Below are positions 35,496 to 47,994 of a stretch of DNA of 64,000 nucleotides, piece after piece. The DNA lies in contig NC_072893.1 in assembly GCF_027943255.1 (NCBI RefSeq), positions 87,117,784 through 87,181,783 of the forward strand, given 5' to 3'. Numbering within the stretch: the stretch's first letter is position 1; every line of letters starts with the position of its first letter. The stretch is from Anastrepha obliqua (lineage: Eukaryota; Arthropoda; Insecta; Diptera; Tephritidae). The notes below the pieces were generated by a model. The model saw only the letters and a program-made list of their open reading frames with translations, made no database searches and was not told where the DNA came from. The position numbers and the translations under genes were made by a program.

Positions 35496-38400
35496 CAAAC
35501 ACTGTGATACTTGCGACGTTAAGCCTTCTAATTGGCTCAACTTGGCTTTCAAGCATAATCGTAGCAGCAGAAGATGAAGAACCGCATTGCATTTGGTATG
35601 GTCAGAGTCATGCGTCGGGCCAGCATATGTTAAACAAAGCTGTGAACATGCCACCGCAGCCTTTGAATGATACCAGCGCTGAAGCCATTTTTAAAAAACG
35701 TTGTCCGACTTTTTACGCTGAATACAAGGCAGCAGATCCGGATGGTAAAACATCATTAAAAGTTATCATTTTTACAATACAATTCTTAAACATTTCCACA
35801 CTTAGAACCTCTCAAACTGTGCTGTGATGCAGCTCAAATCAATACGATGGAAACGTCCATGGGACAAGCGGATGGCATATTTTCCCGCTGTCCCAGTTGC
35901 ATAACCAACATGGCTCTTTCTATTTGTAGCATGACCTGTGGTCAGAATCAAAGTCTTTTCCTGGTACCATATAACGCGACATACCAAGACCACGAATATA
36001 TAGAACAAGTCGATTACCGAATCGATGATGAGTCGACAATGCGCGTCTACAATAGTTGTGCAGGAATTCAGCATACACAGACGGGCCGTCCCGTAATGGA
36101 TCTAGCATGTGGAGCGTATAATGCAAAAACCTGCGATCATCGCAAATGGTTCAATTACATGGGCGATCCTACCATAAATAATTATGTACCCTTTCCCATG
36201 AACTATTTTTTTTTGGATGAGACAAGCGAACTGCCGCGGCAGGTGCTGCAAGTGAAAAACTGTTCGGAAGCATATGAAGGCTCGTATGCATGTTCATGTA
36301 TTGATTGTAGTGCTTCTTGTCCATATACCGACCCACCAACTGGCCAAGAGGAGGGTTTCATGGTAGCTGGACTTTATGGCATAACTTTCATAGTGTCGCT
36401 CTTCTTTGGCGCTCTCGTGATGGTGTTCATACTATGCGGCTCACTAAATATCTGCAAACCAAAAATAAAAATCTCGTCTTGTTGTGCAGGTTTTAGTGGG
36501 GTAAATACAATACTCTCTAAAGCTTTTCGCGCTTGGGGTTATTTTTGTGCAAAAAATCCGGTGCTCATTTTGGCTTTGTGTTCCTGGGTGATTGGTGGAC
36601 TAGCTTATGGTGTCAAATACTTAAGTGTCACCACGGATCCGATTGAACTATGGGCTGCTGAAGATAGTCAAGCACGTTTGGAGAAAGATTACTTTGATGA
36701 GCATTTCGGACCCTTCTATCGCACCAACCAAATATTCTTCAAACCAGTAAACCAAACAACAGTAAGTTTACAATAATTGGAAGTTATAGTTAAATTATTA
36801 TTATTACTATATATTATATTCAATATACGATAATAAAACTAATTTGTAAGAAAGGGAGCAGGAACTGACAGCTAGCCCTGCGACACAGCATTAAGAGTAA
36901 GAGGCTACCACCATGATCGAAAAGTTCCCGGAATATATTCAGAAAATGCAAAATAAAAGTAGTATAATAATATCGTCTCGAAGGTACTTCCCATTAACCG
37001 GCATTTTTGCCGCCGTTTGATTCAGCTCTCGAAACATTTCTGAAACTCTATTTTCGGTATAGCCAACAGAGCCGTCTTCGATTTTTGCATTACTTCCTTT
37101 CGGCTAGTGGTTTATTGGCTTCATCAAACAGAAAATAATCGCAGTCATATCAAATGAATTCGATGGATGTTATGGTATTCGTTCACTAATAACGGGTAAT
37201 GTTGGCATTGTGCGACGTTGCGTTTCCATGGTGCAAAATCCATGAGTTTTTCCCCACAAATTCTTTATTTTTTGGCAAATTCCTGTCAGATCTTTAGGCG
37301 AAAATTCGTCGTGGATCGGTACCGTTGTAATCCATAAAAACCGTAAGCATCGCTTTTTGATAACGACGAGGTTTTCTTGGTCTTGGTTTATTCGAAGCTC
37401 TCCACTCACTTACCTGATAGCGTGTCGCACTCATAAACCCAAGTCTCGCCTCCAGTAATGATACATTTGATGAATATTGGGACGGATTCAGCCTTGGAAA
37501 CCATGTCTTTGGCAATATCAACGGAGTCACTTTTTGCATGAAATTCAGGTCCTTTGGAACCAACTTTGCAGCAAAACGCAGAAACCCAAATTATTAACTA
37601 CAATGTCCTGAACAGATCCCTAAGCAATGTTCAAGTCTTTGGCAGCTTTATGATGGTTAATTTGCGGTTATTTATCCCCCTTCATCTTTCACCTTTCACC
37701 TTATTAATATTTTCATCAATTTTTGATGTCGACGGCCTGCCACTACGTTCGTCATACTCTATGGACTCACGATCTCTTCTGAAGCGATATCTTTCATACC
37801 ACTCGTAAACGGCTGTTTTCTTTAGAGTATCATCACTGATAAAAAATAATAATTTGTCTGTAGGGTGCGCAATGGCCGGCACTTCGACCTAAATGATCTT
37901 TTGTATACTTCTACATATTTTAGAAGTCGTTAATACTAATCCTATTGACTTGGTCTACTATAATATTATTAAATGTATTACTTCAAGTTCTACTTAACCT
38001 AGATGTTCCCTGCCTCAGGTTGGAAATTGGTTCAAAGCCAAATTCTTTCAATAAATTTTCCGCCTTGCAGACAAATTTCATAATATCTGCGGTCTTGTCT
38101 TGTTCTATGGCTTGATCATCCTCCAGACAAAGTTTACGCTCTGTGTCATTCCCAATGTGAGTTTTTGAGAGATGATGCTTTCCATTTCAATTCAACCGGG
38201 CTATTCGGGTCATGTTCTTCGATTTCAATGTAACTGAAATATGTTGCTCTCTGGTCAAAATAATGAGACACGTATTTTTTTGTTCGCCCGAAAAAAAATT
38301 TTTTCAAGAGTTATCGGCAATTTTGTTTTTCGGCTTAAACTCGATTTTTTTTAATTATATAAGAAAAAAATTTTTTTAAATGCCCATAACTTAGTCAAAA

Positions 38401-41400
38401 ATGAACCGATTTTAATAATTCTGGTTTCAAAATGATCGTAATTACTTACACGAGCGACTTCATGTAGAAACAATTGCAAAAAAGTAGTTGAAATTTTTTT
38501 ATTTAGCAAAAAAGAAAAAAAATTAAAATTTTTCCGAAATTCAATATTTCAAAAAGTGTATTTTTTTTTTTATAACTTTTTCCAAATCAAGAGGACACCT
38601 TAAACTTCAATCAAGCTGAATGCCCAGTAGCTAAAATGAGTTGTTTTTGAGTAATGAATTTTTGAGTAAAAACCCTGTTTCGCACTTTTTGTTTTTTGCA
38701 AAATAAAACATTTTCAACTTCTTTTTTGAAATTGTTTCTGCATGAAGTCGCTGTAAGTAATCACGATTATTTTGAACCCAGAATCATTCAAATCGGCTTA
38801 TTTTTGACTAAGTTATGAGTAATTAAAAAAAATTTTCTTATATAGATGCTTTCCATTTCAATTCAAAAGGGCTATTCGAGACATGTTCTTCGATTTCGAT
38901 GTAACTCAAATATGTTGCTCTCTGGTCAAAATAATGAGACACGTATTTTTTTGTTCGCCGAAAAAAATTTTTTTTCAAGCTTTATCGGCAATTTTGTTTT
39001 TCGGCTCAAAATCGATTTTTTTTTTTAATAATATAAGAAAATTTTTTTTTAATGCTCATAACTTAGTCAAAAATGAACCGATTTTAATAATTTTGGGTTC
39101 AAAATGATCGTCATTGCTTACACGAGCAATATCAAGTAGAAATGGTTGCAAAAAAGTATTTGAAAATTTTTTATTTTGCAAAAAACAAAAATTGCGAAAC
39201 AGGTTTTTTACTCAAAAATTCATTACTCAAAAACAACTCATTTTAGCTACTGGGCATTCAGCTTGATTGAAGTTTAAGGTGTCCTCTTGATTTGGAAAAA
39301 GTTATAAAAAAACAAAAATACACTTTTTGAAATATTGAATTTCGAAAAAATTTCAATTTTTTTTCTTTTTTGCTAAATAAAAAAATTTCAACTACTTTTT
39401 TGCAATTGTTTCTACATGAAGTCGCTCGTGTAAGTAATTGCGATCATTTGAAACCAGAATTATTAAAATCGGTTCATTTTTGACTAAGTTATGGGCATTT
39501 AAAAAAATTTTTTTCTTATATAATTAAAAAAAATCGAGTTTAAGCCGAAAAACAAAATTGCCGATAACTCTTGAAAAAAATTTTTTTCGGGCGAACAAAA
39601 AAATACGTGTCTCATTATTTTGACCAGAGAGCAACATATTTCGGTTGCATTGAAATCGAAGAACATGACCCGAATAGCCCGGTTGAATTGAAATGGAAAG
39701 CATCAGATGGTAATTTAAGTAATAGTGATCAGTCAGAAAACCTATTTTCCTTATGTTCACATTACGCATGTTGTGCAGTTCCTTATTGTAGGTAAAAGGT
39801 CTTATAAGTCTTTTGGCTTGACGGAGTTCTTATGTGACTTTTCAAAGGGTATTTCTTTGATTATTCTCCCAAGTATTTACCCTGCATTTAACTTCTGCCC
39901 AATTGATAACACAGTATGGTTCGGGACTGTAGAAGTCTGCTGTCGAGCCTGCCCTTGCGAGTTCATCAGCAATTTCACTACCTCCCTGCCCGGAACCCAA
40001 CAAAGTATAATTTTATTTGTTGCACTAAGTTTGTTGGAGTTGTTAAGGCACTTATACACAAGTTTCGATTGCACAGAAAGTGAACCTAGCGCTTTTGAAG
40101 CAGCTTGATTGTCCGAGTTTATATGTAGCTACGTATGCATCCTTGATTTATTCGCGCATAGATTGAAATTGATTGAATTTCAGTCTGAAAGACGCTAGGC
40201 TTTTTGCCCATTTCGTGATTTTGGAGATTTTCGTGTTTGGACCATAGATTGTCGCAGCGACTCCAATATTTGTTTTGGAACCATCTGTGCACTATTCGAG
40301 GCTTCTGGGGTCGACCCAGTGTCCTCCCAGTTCCCATTTACCACGGTCTAAGAATATGATTTCAAACCTACGGTTAATGTTGTTATACTTGTGATACCAA
40401 AATCAAAAAAATCGTTCCCAAGTAAGTTTTGCATTTTTAATGCACTTCTAATTTAACATTTTTTATGGAAAATATGCAACGGGGATAGTTATACTATCGC
40501 TTCTATAGCAACAGTGGGGCAGCTGTTCATGACACCAGTTATTGTCAATCAGACGTGTCTTTGAAAACTACCAAGTAGTTGTTTAGTAGTTACTTGCTTG
40601 GATTTCGGCTACCAAACAAGGGAAGCATAGGTGATGACCCGACTAATCATCATGGCATAGATCCAATGAATCACTTTAGAATCTAAGGATTAATAGATAA
40701 TCTATCAGCACGATACCAGTCTGATATGAGGATCAGCGCTTGGTTCATAATGTTGGAAATTGTACCTTCAAATTTGCTTGACACAAAGGCCGTAAGATCG
40801 TCAGCATATCCAATAGCATCAAAGCCTATCCTCTGTAGTTTTATTAGCATATCATCAATGACTAAAGACCACAGAACAAAGACTAAAGTCCTCCTTGTGC
40901 ACAGTCTTTCATTGCCTTGACTGAGACAGTTTCTGACGTTTTCATTACCCAAACATTTCCCCAACATTTTTAAGGTCTTTGCGCCATTAAATCCATTAAA
41001 AAAATTAATTAAGTTTAATACGAACTCATTGTTGCAAATTCAAATCCATTTTTAAAACTGTAAATACGAAAACACGGGTAGAGGTAGATTTGCTCAAGAC
41101 GGCGTAACTTTTATAAATGTCAAGCAATCCGATACAATTTTGGTAGGAATGTTAATCACAGACGTGGCTCCTAACAAAAGAAAACAGAAGCCAAGTCAGT
41201 TGACTTAGAGCGTGGCATGCTGGTTGTTCCGGATACTTTTTGATGAAGGTGGTATGTGCCTTTAACTAAGTTATGTTTTATTGTAGTTCACGCACAATAC
41301 GTCATCCGGCATATTAACATTTGGTCCAGCGTTCGAAAAAAGTTTTCTTAGAGAAGTTTTCAAATTGCAAGAAGAAATTGAAGCATTAACCACAGAGAGT

Positions 41401-44400
41401 GGCGTGACTTTGGCGGATGTTTGCTATGCTCCTATGGTATACGCTGGAAATACAGTGACCGTTGCTGATTGCTTAGTGCAATCCATTTATGGCTACTTTC
41501 AAAACGATTTAGATGAGTTTGAAAATGAATACGAAGATGCCAATGGCTACACAAACAACTATCTTAACCAACTCGAGGATTGTCTCAGGTAAGTTAAAAA
41601 GGATGCGACACAATTTATAAATGTACATACATCTTAGAGTACAAAGTTACTGGGAAATTTAACCTAGATACTTAAGAATATTACGGTATCTAAATTAATA
41701 AAACTCATCAAACCAATTTGAACTAAGCTTTGTCACTTAAAAATGGCTGCTTTAAGCTTTGAGTTTACGATTTTCTCGAAGTTTTTCCTACTTCGCACCA
41801 TTAAAAAAAATTTAGTGTGGAAACTAGTCTAAAACTTATTTTAGAAAATAATATGTTCTTCTAGCGAACGGTTCTTTCAGGTAAAAAAAATTTATTTTTA
41901 TTTTGTTTTTTTTTTTTTGCCTCCTTTATTAATTACACCTGTCGTATGACACTAAGTAATTCTTTCTGCAGCTTGGATTTTATAACATTAATCATTATCA
42001 ATATTACATTTGGGTTAAGTTTTTGTGTGAGTTTACAAGTGTAGGTATGTGCATAGCTTTAAATTATTCTAGTTATCAGCTGAGTTGGGGTTGGTCGTTT
42101 GAGCCGCCTAGAGTTTGCCCTTTCTCCTGTTGGGAGTTGTCGCATGTCATTATTGGAATGGTTCATTAAACGGACAATATGATTTGTGCTGCGTTTACGG
42201 ATGATTTCTGCTACTGTTTCGATGATGAGATCGCGATGAATGTCTTCGTTTGGGATGTACCAAGGTGCATTGGTTATAGTTCTGAGTATTTTTGATTGTA
42301 GTCGTTGAATAATGTTAATGTTACTTTTGCTTGCAGTACCCCAGATTTCTATGCCGTATGCCCAGATTGGCACAATCACAGTTTTGTATATAAGTATTTT
42401 ATTCAGCAATGACAGTTTCGAGCGCCTGCCAAGTAGCCAATATAGTTGTCGGAATCTGTTTTTTACCTCATTTCTTTTCATCGTAATATGTTCTTTCCAG
42501 AGAAGTTTGGATTCAATAGTCATTCCAAGGTATCTTGCTTTGGTGTCTATTGGGATTTGTGAGTGGTTTATTGTCAGATTCTTGTGTCTTACTTTCTTGT
42601 TTTGTTTTGCCACTATTGATTTGTATACCCCAAGCATTAAACCATGTTAGTGTTTTGTTCAAAATTTGTTGTAACTTGTTTGTTGCTGCTTCTAAGGTTT
42701 TATGAGTTGCCAATAGGACAGTGTCATCTGCACAAGTTGCTATTATGTCGATACTTGCAGGCAGGGGAATATCAAAAAAATATATTTTTAAAATAATCTT
42801 TAAAATCGAATGTCTCGAAAACGGTTAAGTCGTGGACAGCATGTCACATAACCAAATAAATTGGAAAACTCCCTAAATACAAAAGTTACAAAAATTTTTT
42901 TTGTACAGTTCTTTAAAAATATCGAATATATTCCAACGAATTTTGGCTGTTTAGAATTTATTTAATATTTTTCCATAATTTTTACCCCAAAGAATATTGA
43001 AAAGCAGAATGTAGGACCGCTCCTTGTAAAAAGATGAACTAATTTAATTATCTGACCACAGGTGTTTGTATGTACAAGGTGGCACAAAATTAATCAACCT
43101 ATCCGAAGACTTATAATTTTTATATTTTTCTAACTAGACAACTGCAGCATACAAACAGATAAGCAATGGATCGCATAAAAGTCAAAATAAAGATTTCCAT
43201 CACTCAAAATAATTTTTTCCTTAGTAAAAAACTTATTCAAAACCAAAATTGGATAGTTAATTTTGCTTCACCTTGTAATAATGTCCGTAAGTATCCAGGA
43301 CGACTTTCCCAGTAACTCTGTATATCGTATATTTGTATGTAGTTATTGCCATATGCCGGCCATGCTCTCATTTTCTAATTTTCTAAAGAGTTCCAATGTT
43401 GGAGGATTGCTTTGGCCCATATGGTGGCCCCATTGAGCCGGGCATTTCTGTTGGTGGCATGCCCAAAGTAGCGGCATCGGAAAATCCTGACTATCAGCTT
43501 GCCACTGGCTTGGTAATAACACTTCTCGGCAAAAATCAACGTACTGAACAGCAACTGGTGCCAAATATGGCGTGGGAAAAAGTATTCGTTGACTTTCTTA
43601 AAAATTATACCAGCGATAAAATGGAAATTGCGTTTTCCGCCGAAAGATCGATACAGGATGCAATTGTTGAACTTTCAGAAGGCGAAGTTTCTACTGTCGT
43701 AATTAGCTATGTGGTTATGTTTGTCTACGTCGCCATAGCATTGGGAAAAATACGCAGCTGTACTGGCTTCTTCCGCGAATCAAAAATAATACTCGCGATT
43801 GCCGGTATTTTCGTTGTTTTGGCTTCGGTTGTATGCAGTTTGGGCTTCTGGAGTTATTTGAATGTAACTACTACAATGTTAGCAATTGAAGTGATACCTT
43901 TCCTAATATTGGCCATTGGAGTGGATAATATTTTCATTATGGTACACGCCTATCATCGTTTAGATAAAAGACATTATGAAACTGTAGCAGAGGCTATTGG
44001 CGAAGCGATGGCACGCGTGGGTCCTTCGATTGTACAAACTGCTGGATCAGAGTTTGCCTGTTTCGCCATAGGTGAGTGCAAATAAGAGACTTATTTATGC
44101 AAAATTACAACTTTTTCTACTAAGTATAGGTGCTATATCGGATATGCCAGCAGTGAAGACCTTTGCCATGTATGCAGCTGCCGCTATTCTATTTAATTTC
44201 TTCTTTCAACTCACTGCTTTTGTTGCTTTCATGGCTTTGGACGAGCGTCGAGCGGCATCTGGACGTTTCGATCTTTTCTGTTGTTTCAAAAGTTCGAATA
44301 AGACCGAATTGGGTGACGAACAAAATATAGGCGTAGTGGAGAAGGTGTTCAAAAACTTTTATGCTCCTTTCCTGTTTTCTAAGTAAGTTGTTTTATTTAT

Positions 44401-46011
44401 TGTTTTTTTTTTTTTTTTTTTTGAGTAAAGAAATCTTGATATATTTTTTGGTTATATTGACAATTCTACAGATCGATCAAAATTATTGTTTTGATTATAT
44501 TTACGATAATCACCTGCTTATCGCTTATGGTGGCTCCTTCAGTCGAACTTGGCCTGGATCAGGAAATGTCCATGCCAACCGATTCACACGTCACTAAGTA
44601 TTTCAAATACATGAGTGAACTTCTATCAATGGGCGCGCCTGTTTATTGGGTCTTGAAGCCTGGGCTCAACTTTACCTATCAAGATCACCAGAATGTAGTT
44701 TGCGGCGGTGTTCTGTGCAATAATGACTCTGTTTCGGTGAAACTTTATCAGCAGTCACTCTATCCCGAAATGTATGTATGCTTATGTTTGCACGAGTAGT
44801 TATGTATTTGTGTTAATAACAAAATATTAATGCATGTATGTACATATTTTCTATTCAGCACTTATCTGGCGCGTTCAGCTTCCTCTTGGATAGATGATTA
44901 CATTGATTGGCTTAGTATTAGCGATTGTTGTAAGGTGAACTCTACCGATGGCTCCTTCTGTCCAAGCAGTAAGTTTTTTCAAACCAATCCATATTGTAGA
45001 GCTTTCAAAGTAATGTCTTCGATTTATTTCCATTTAACAGACTCGAAAGATGATGGCTGCGTATCTTGTGATCGTGAATTCTCCGAAGACGGTTTACGCC
45101 CAACGCCAGAAACCTTCAGAAAGTACATACCATATTTCTTGTTCGACATACCTGACAGCGAATGCGCAAAAGCTGGTCGGGCTTCATATGCGGATGTAAG
45201 TATCTGTGTCCTCAAATCTTCCATTTTGTTTTGTTTAACAAATCGACACATGCTCTGAATCATCTCTCTTTAGGCTGTCATTTATACGCTCGACGAGCAA
45301 GGCGATTCTGACATTTTGGACACGCACTTCATGCAGTACTCCACCACATCTACCACATCAATTCAATTCTACTCGGCACTTAGAGAGGCGCGCCGTATTG
45401 CCGCCGAAATCAATTCAATGTTTGCTGAATATGAATTCGACGTCTCCATTTTCCCCTATTGTGTTTTCTTCATCTACTACGAGCAGTACCTCACCATGTG
45501 GAATGTTGCCTTGTTCTCTCTCTCTCTTACTCTATTGGTCATATTCTTCGTCACATTGCTCATTACCGGCTTAGATCTGCTCTCCGCTTTGATGGTTACT
45601 TTCATGGTGCTATTAATCCTCATCAACATGTTCGGAATGATGTGGGCATGGAATATAACACTAAATGCGATTTCGTTGGTGAATTTAGTCGTAAGCATCG
45701 GTATCGGTGTGGAGTTCGTTGCACATATAATCCGTTCGTATAACAATGAAACGGGTAATAAGGAAGAGCGTGCGAGGGAAGCGCTAGTAGTAACGGGCAG
45801 TAGTGTTCTCTCGGGCATTACTCTAACTAAGTTTGCCGGCATCATAGTTTTAGGATTCTCCAAATCGCAAGTGTTCGAAGTATTCTATTTCCGCATGTAT
45901 CTTGGCATTGTTTTAATAGGAGCAGCGCATGGACTCATTCTGCTACCCGTTTTGCTCAGTCTCTTCGGGCCGGCGAGCAAAACGAAGAGCAAAAACTTGA
46001 ATTTAGCTTAA
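35496..46011 (+). CDS. NPC1b: NPC1-family sterol transporter, probably NPC1b, first exon missing
   Basis: Nine exons join in frame: 35496-35744, 35806-36761, 41287-41588, 43389-44071, 44130-44382, 44472-44771, 44859-44968, 45041-45195 and 45274-46011 (TAA), about 1248 residues. Exon 1 here starts mid-codon with a hydrophobic signal-like segment, so a short initiator exon lies upstream. Parts in order: the Cys-rich N-terminal sterol-binding domain (HCIWYGQ, KLCCDAAQ, RCPSCITN, CSMTCGQNQS, CSCIDCSASCP), the DPIELWAAEDSQARLEKDYFDEHFGPFYRTNQI linker, the sterol-sensing membrane domain (43690-44240), a Cys-rich lumenal loop and a C-terminal membrane block. The family moves cholesterol out of endosomes (NPC1) or into gut cells (NPC1b/NPC1L1). 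The C-terminus (KTKSKNLNLA) lacks the LLNF lysosomal signal of NPC1, which favours NPC1b. Two introns (4.5 and 1.8 kb) are full of repeats; the others are 58-89 bp. Confidence 0.9.
36915..37890 (-). mobile_element. Mariner relic in an NPC1b intron
   Basis: A mariner-like tip ('gatcgaaaagttcccgg') is at the left. Minus-strand pieces include KKTAVYEWYERY...RDRESIEYDERSGRPSTSKIDENINKVKG (37830-37690), VPKDLNFMQKVT (about 37560) and SNKPRPRKPRRYQKAMLTVFMDYNG (37400-37320). The frames are broken and the far TIR was not found. It is antisense to the gene. Confidence 0.65.
38171..39706. repeat. 1.5-kb palindromic repeat in the NPC1b intron
   Basis: The outer arms (38171 to about 38705, and about 39190-39706) are near-perfect reverse complements over ~520 bp, starting 'GATGCTTTCCATTTCAATTC'. 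Inside them an inner inverted pair (about 38713-38845 against 39038-39185) encloses a loop (38846-39037). That loop is a direct copy of the first 190 bp of the left arm. There is no coding frame. Transcribed in the intron, it would fold into a very long hairpin. The class is unknown. Confidence 0.8.
39735..40985 (-). mobile_element. Non-LTR retrotransposon relic with RT and RNase H
   Basis: The minus strand carries a reverse-transcriptase piece (40967-40683: LVIDDMLIKLQRIGFDAIGYADDLTAFVSSKFEG, with YADD intact). It is followed by an RNase H region: a mutated TDGS segment near 40290, then SKLVYKCLNNSNKLSATNKIILCWVPG at 40070-39980. An RNase H domain after RT is found in I-, R1- or LOA-like clades. 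The element is 5'-truncated and frameshifted, and it lies antisense in the NPC1b intron. Confidence 0.7.
41905..42765 (-). mobile_element. 5'-truncated Jockey-type LINE
   Basis: The minus strand reads IATCADDTVLLATHKTLEAATNKLQQ (YADD mutated to CADD). After one frameshift near 42600 it continues with KARYLGMTIESKLLWKEH, YKTVIVPIWAYGIEIWGTASKSNINIIQRLQSKILRTITNAPWYIPNEDIHRDL. This C-terminal region is typical of Jockey-clade elements. A T-run at about 41908-41920 on the plus strand is its poly(A) tail. It lies antisense in the NPC1b intron 41589-43388. Confidence 0.8.
43076..43277 (+). mobile_element. MITE copy, mariner-derived, both ends present
   Basis: This 200-bp element has inverted tips ACAAGGTGGCACAAAATT and the complement of 'aattttgcttcaccttgt', with TA at its borders. 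Its right half ('gtcaaaataaagatttccatcac') aligns with the 3' end of the mariner at 62127-63033. It lies in the NPC1b intron. Confidence 0.75.
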
Positions 46012-46380
46012 AGTAGGCAAACCGAACGGCACATGCAGAGATTTTTTCTGGCAAGTGCACGTAGTCGCATATACATATGTATGTACATATGTATATATTT
46101 TGTATAGTAATAATGTAATTTAAGCTGAATTATTTAAGCATAGAAATTGTAAAAAGGAATAAGTTTTGATTAAAAAAAACGAACTATAAGAAATTAAATT
46201 ATTATACAATATAAATACAACGCACTAAAATATTTAACTAATTTTTTGAGAGTACCGTTCCCCGAACTTTCATAAAGCATGCACCGAAGTAACTTCCTCT
46301 AGTGCAGAAATATGAAGCCCGGTATAAAGAGGGTTCGCTATCAAAATGTGAAAACCAATATATCTCTGAAACCAAATAAC
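46012..46380 (+). other. NPC1b 3' flank
   Basis: AT-rich 3' UTR-like sequence. I see no canonical AATAAA; the variant AATAAG lies near 46160, followed by an A-run. No gene is present. Confidence 0.4.
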
Positions 46381-46640
46381 CTAAGGAACTGAAAATTATC
46401 ACGAATGCATTACTTGTATAAGTATATACCTGTCTTACGCTGAAAAGTGCTAGGTACTGGAAAAGGGGTGTGACACCTCCCATATAAACTGAAATTTCCA
46501 AATCGTTTTTCTCCAGAACCACAAAAGCTAAGATAATGACATTTGATACAGTTACACAAATTGCCAATACCTGTCTTATGCTGAAAAATGGTGGGTATTG
46601 GAAAAGGGAATTCAGCACCGCCAAAAGAAATTGAAACCTC
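46380..46640. repeat. Imperfect tandem repeat, ~141-bp period
   Basis: The block 'acctgtctta.gctgaaaa.tg.t.ggta.tggaaaaggg' occurs at 46428 and again at 46569, with similar sequence around it. At least two diverged units are visible. Confidence 0.5.
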
Positions 46641-47680
46641 TAGCTTTCTTCTGGAACCGCTACCTCAGTTAAACTACGAATGCCACACGGAAGGCGAAAA
46701 ACATCAGACATCTGAAAAGAGAGCGTGGCATTGAAACTAAATTTGCTGTAGTATTTTGAAAAAAACTTAAACGAATGGCAGCCTTGGAGTTTAATTATAG
46801 GCTGTTTTAAATATTATTATTTGCATAATATGCATAAAATATGGATAAGAAAAAAAATTAATTCCTCAACCCCAACAGCCTTATACCTCCAACCCTTACT
46901 CCCACACAAAAAGACCGGACATTACTTGCATTGTGTCTGCTAAAGCAAGCAAAAAATAAAGAAGAAGACACAGTTACACATTGCATCAGTGGCGCCAGCA
47001 AGAGCAAGCGGGCAATCGCGGTAATAGCGCAGACACACCAAATTTTGCGAAGTTCTCAACCATCTGTGTGATCCTTCTGCCAGAAAAATTTTACACACAG
47101 ATGCCGCTTCAAGCAGTAAGAAGGCTTTGTTCCTAAGCAACGAGAGGTGGGCATTCCCACTACTTAGGGCTGGTAGCGGCAGGCTAATCACCTGTCAGAA
47201 AGCAAATAGATTAACGAAACCAATCGAGTGCAGTGAACAAGGGAAAAAGTTATATTGTGTAGTTCAATTGAATTAGAATAAATCCTAGTACTTACAGTGA
47301 CAATTGTTATTAGTAGAATTTTCAATAACGGGCGATGCTAGTTAAAATAAAATAAGAAAATGGCATTAAATTGTTTCAGGCTTTATTATGAAGGTACAAG
47401 CTGTCAAGTCGCATTACCGCAACGGCCAATTGATAAGCGCTCGCCGTCAAAGCGCCGAGTCGTCAAATTTTCTTGTACAATTTCGAGCGTTGCATCTTTC
47501 GGTACGGTACGGAAAACACTATCAATTTTCTTTTAAATGAAAGTGTAAATAAACTAAATTATTGTTATTGGTCACCTAAAGGACAGAACCTACTATTAAA
47601 ATGTAAATATTAGTGTGCATTTTCAAGCAGTGGAATAATTGTACCATATTTTTTTTTAAATCGTCGAGGGCAAATAATTT
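46640..47680. other. Intergenic stretch, possible LTR-like segment
   Basis: No coding frame. The less AT-rich piece 46930-47310 looks unlike its surroundings, but I could not show paired ends or a target duplication. Confidence 0.3.
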
Positions 47681-47689
47681 ATGTGGACT

Positions 47690-47990
47690 GTGTTTTTTGT
47701 CGGCGCATGCTCATCCATTATTTTCAGCCATTATTCAGAAAATATCCTTGCGTAGTAGAGCTACATGGTTTCAGCAAGGTGGTCCAACACTGCACACGGC
47801 CAAAGAGACCATGGCGATACTGCGTGATTCTTCCTTAACAGACTTATAAGCCGTTTCGGTGGCATATCCTGGCCATCCAGGTCGCCCGATCTTGCCTCTA
47901 TGGACTTTTTTTGTTGGGATACCTCAAAAGTAAAGTATATGAAACAAGTGCACGGAGTACGGAGGGTATCTAAAGTAAAGGTCAACATTT
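47690..47990 (+). mobile_element. DD41D-like mariner scrap
   Basis: Plus-strand pieces read WFQQGGPTLHTAKETMAILRD, then in shifted frames ISRFGGISWPSRSPDLASMDFF and GYLKSKVYETSARSTEGI. This is the C-terminal half of a Tc1/mariner-type transposase. The catalytic Asp of QQDG is now Gly. Confidence 0.55.
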
Positions 47991-47994
47991 AGAA

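Noticed and set aside
39725..40108. 127-codon plus-strand frame
   Set aside because: It is antisense to the RNase H part of a LINE relic.
46930..47310. Possible LTR or promoter region
   Set aside because: It is less AT-rich than its flanks, but no paired ends, duplication or coding link was found.
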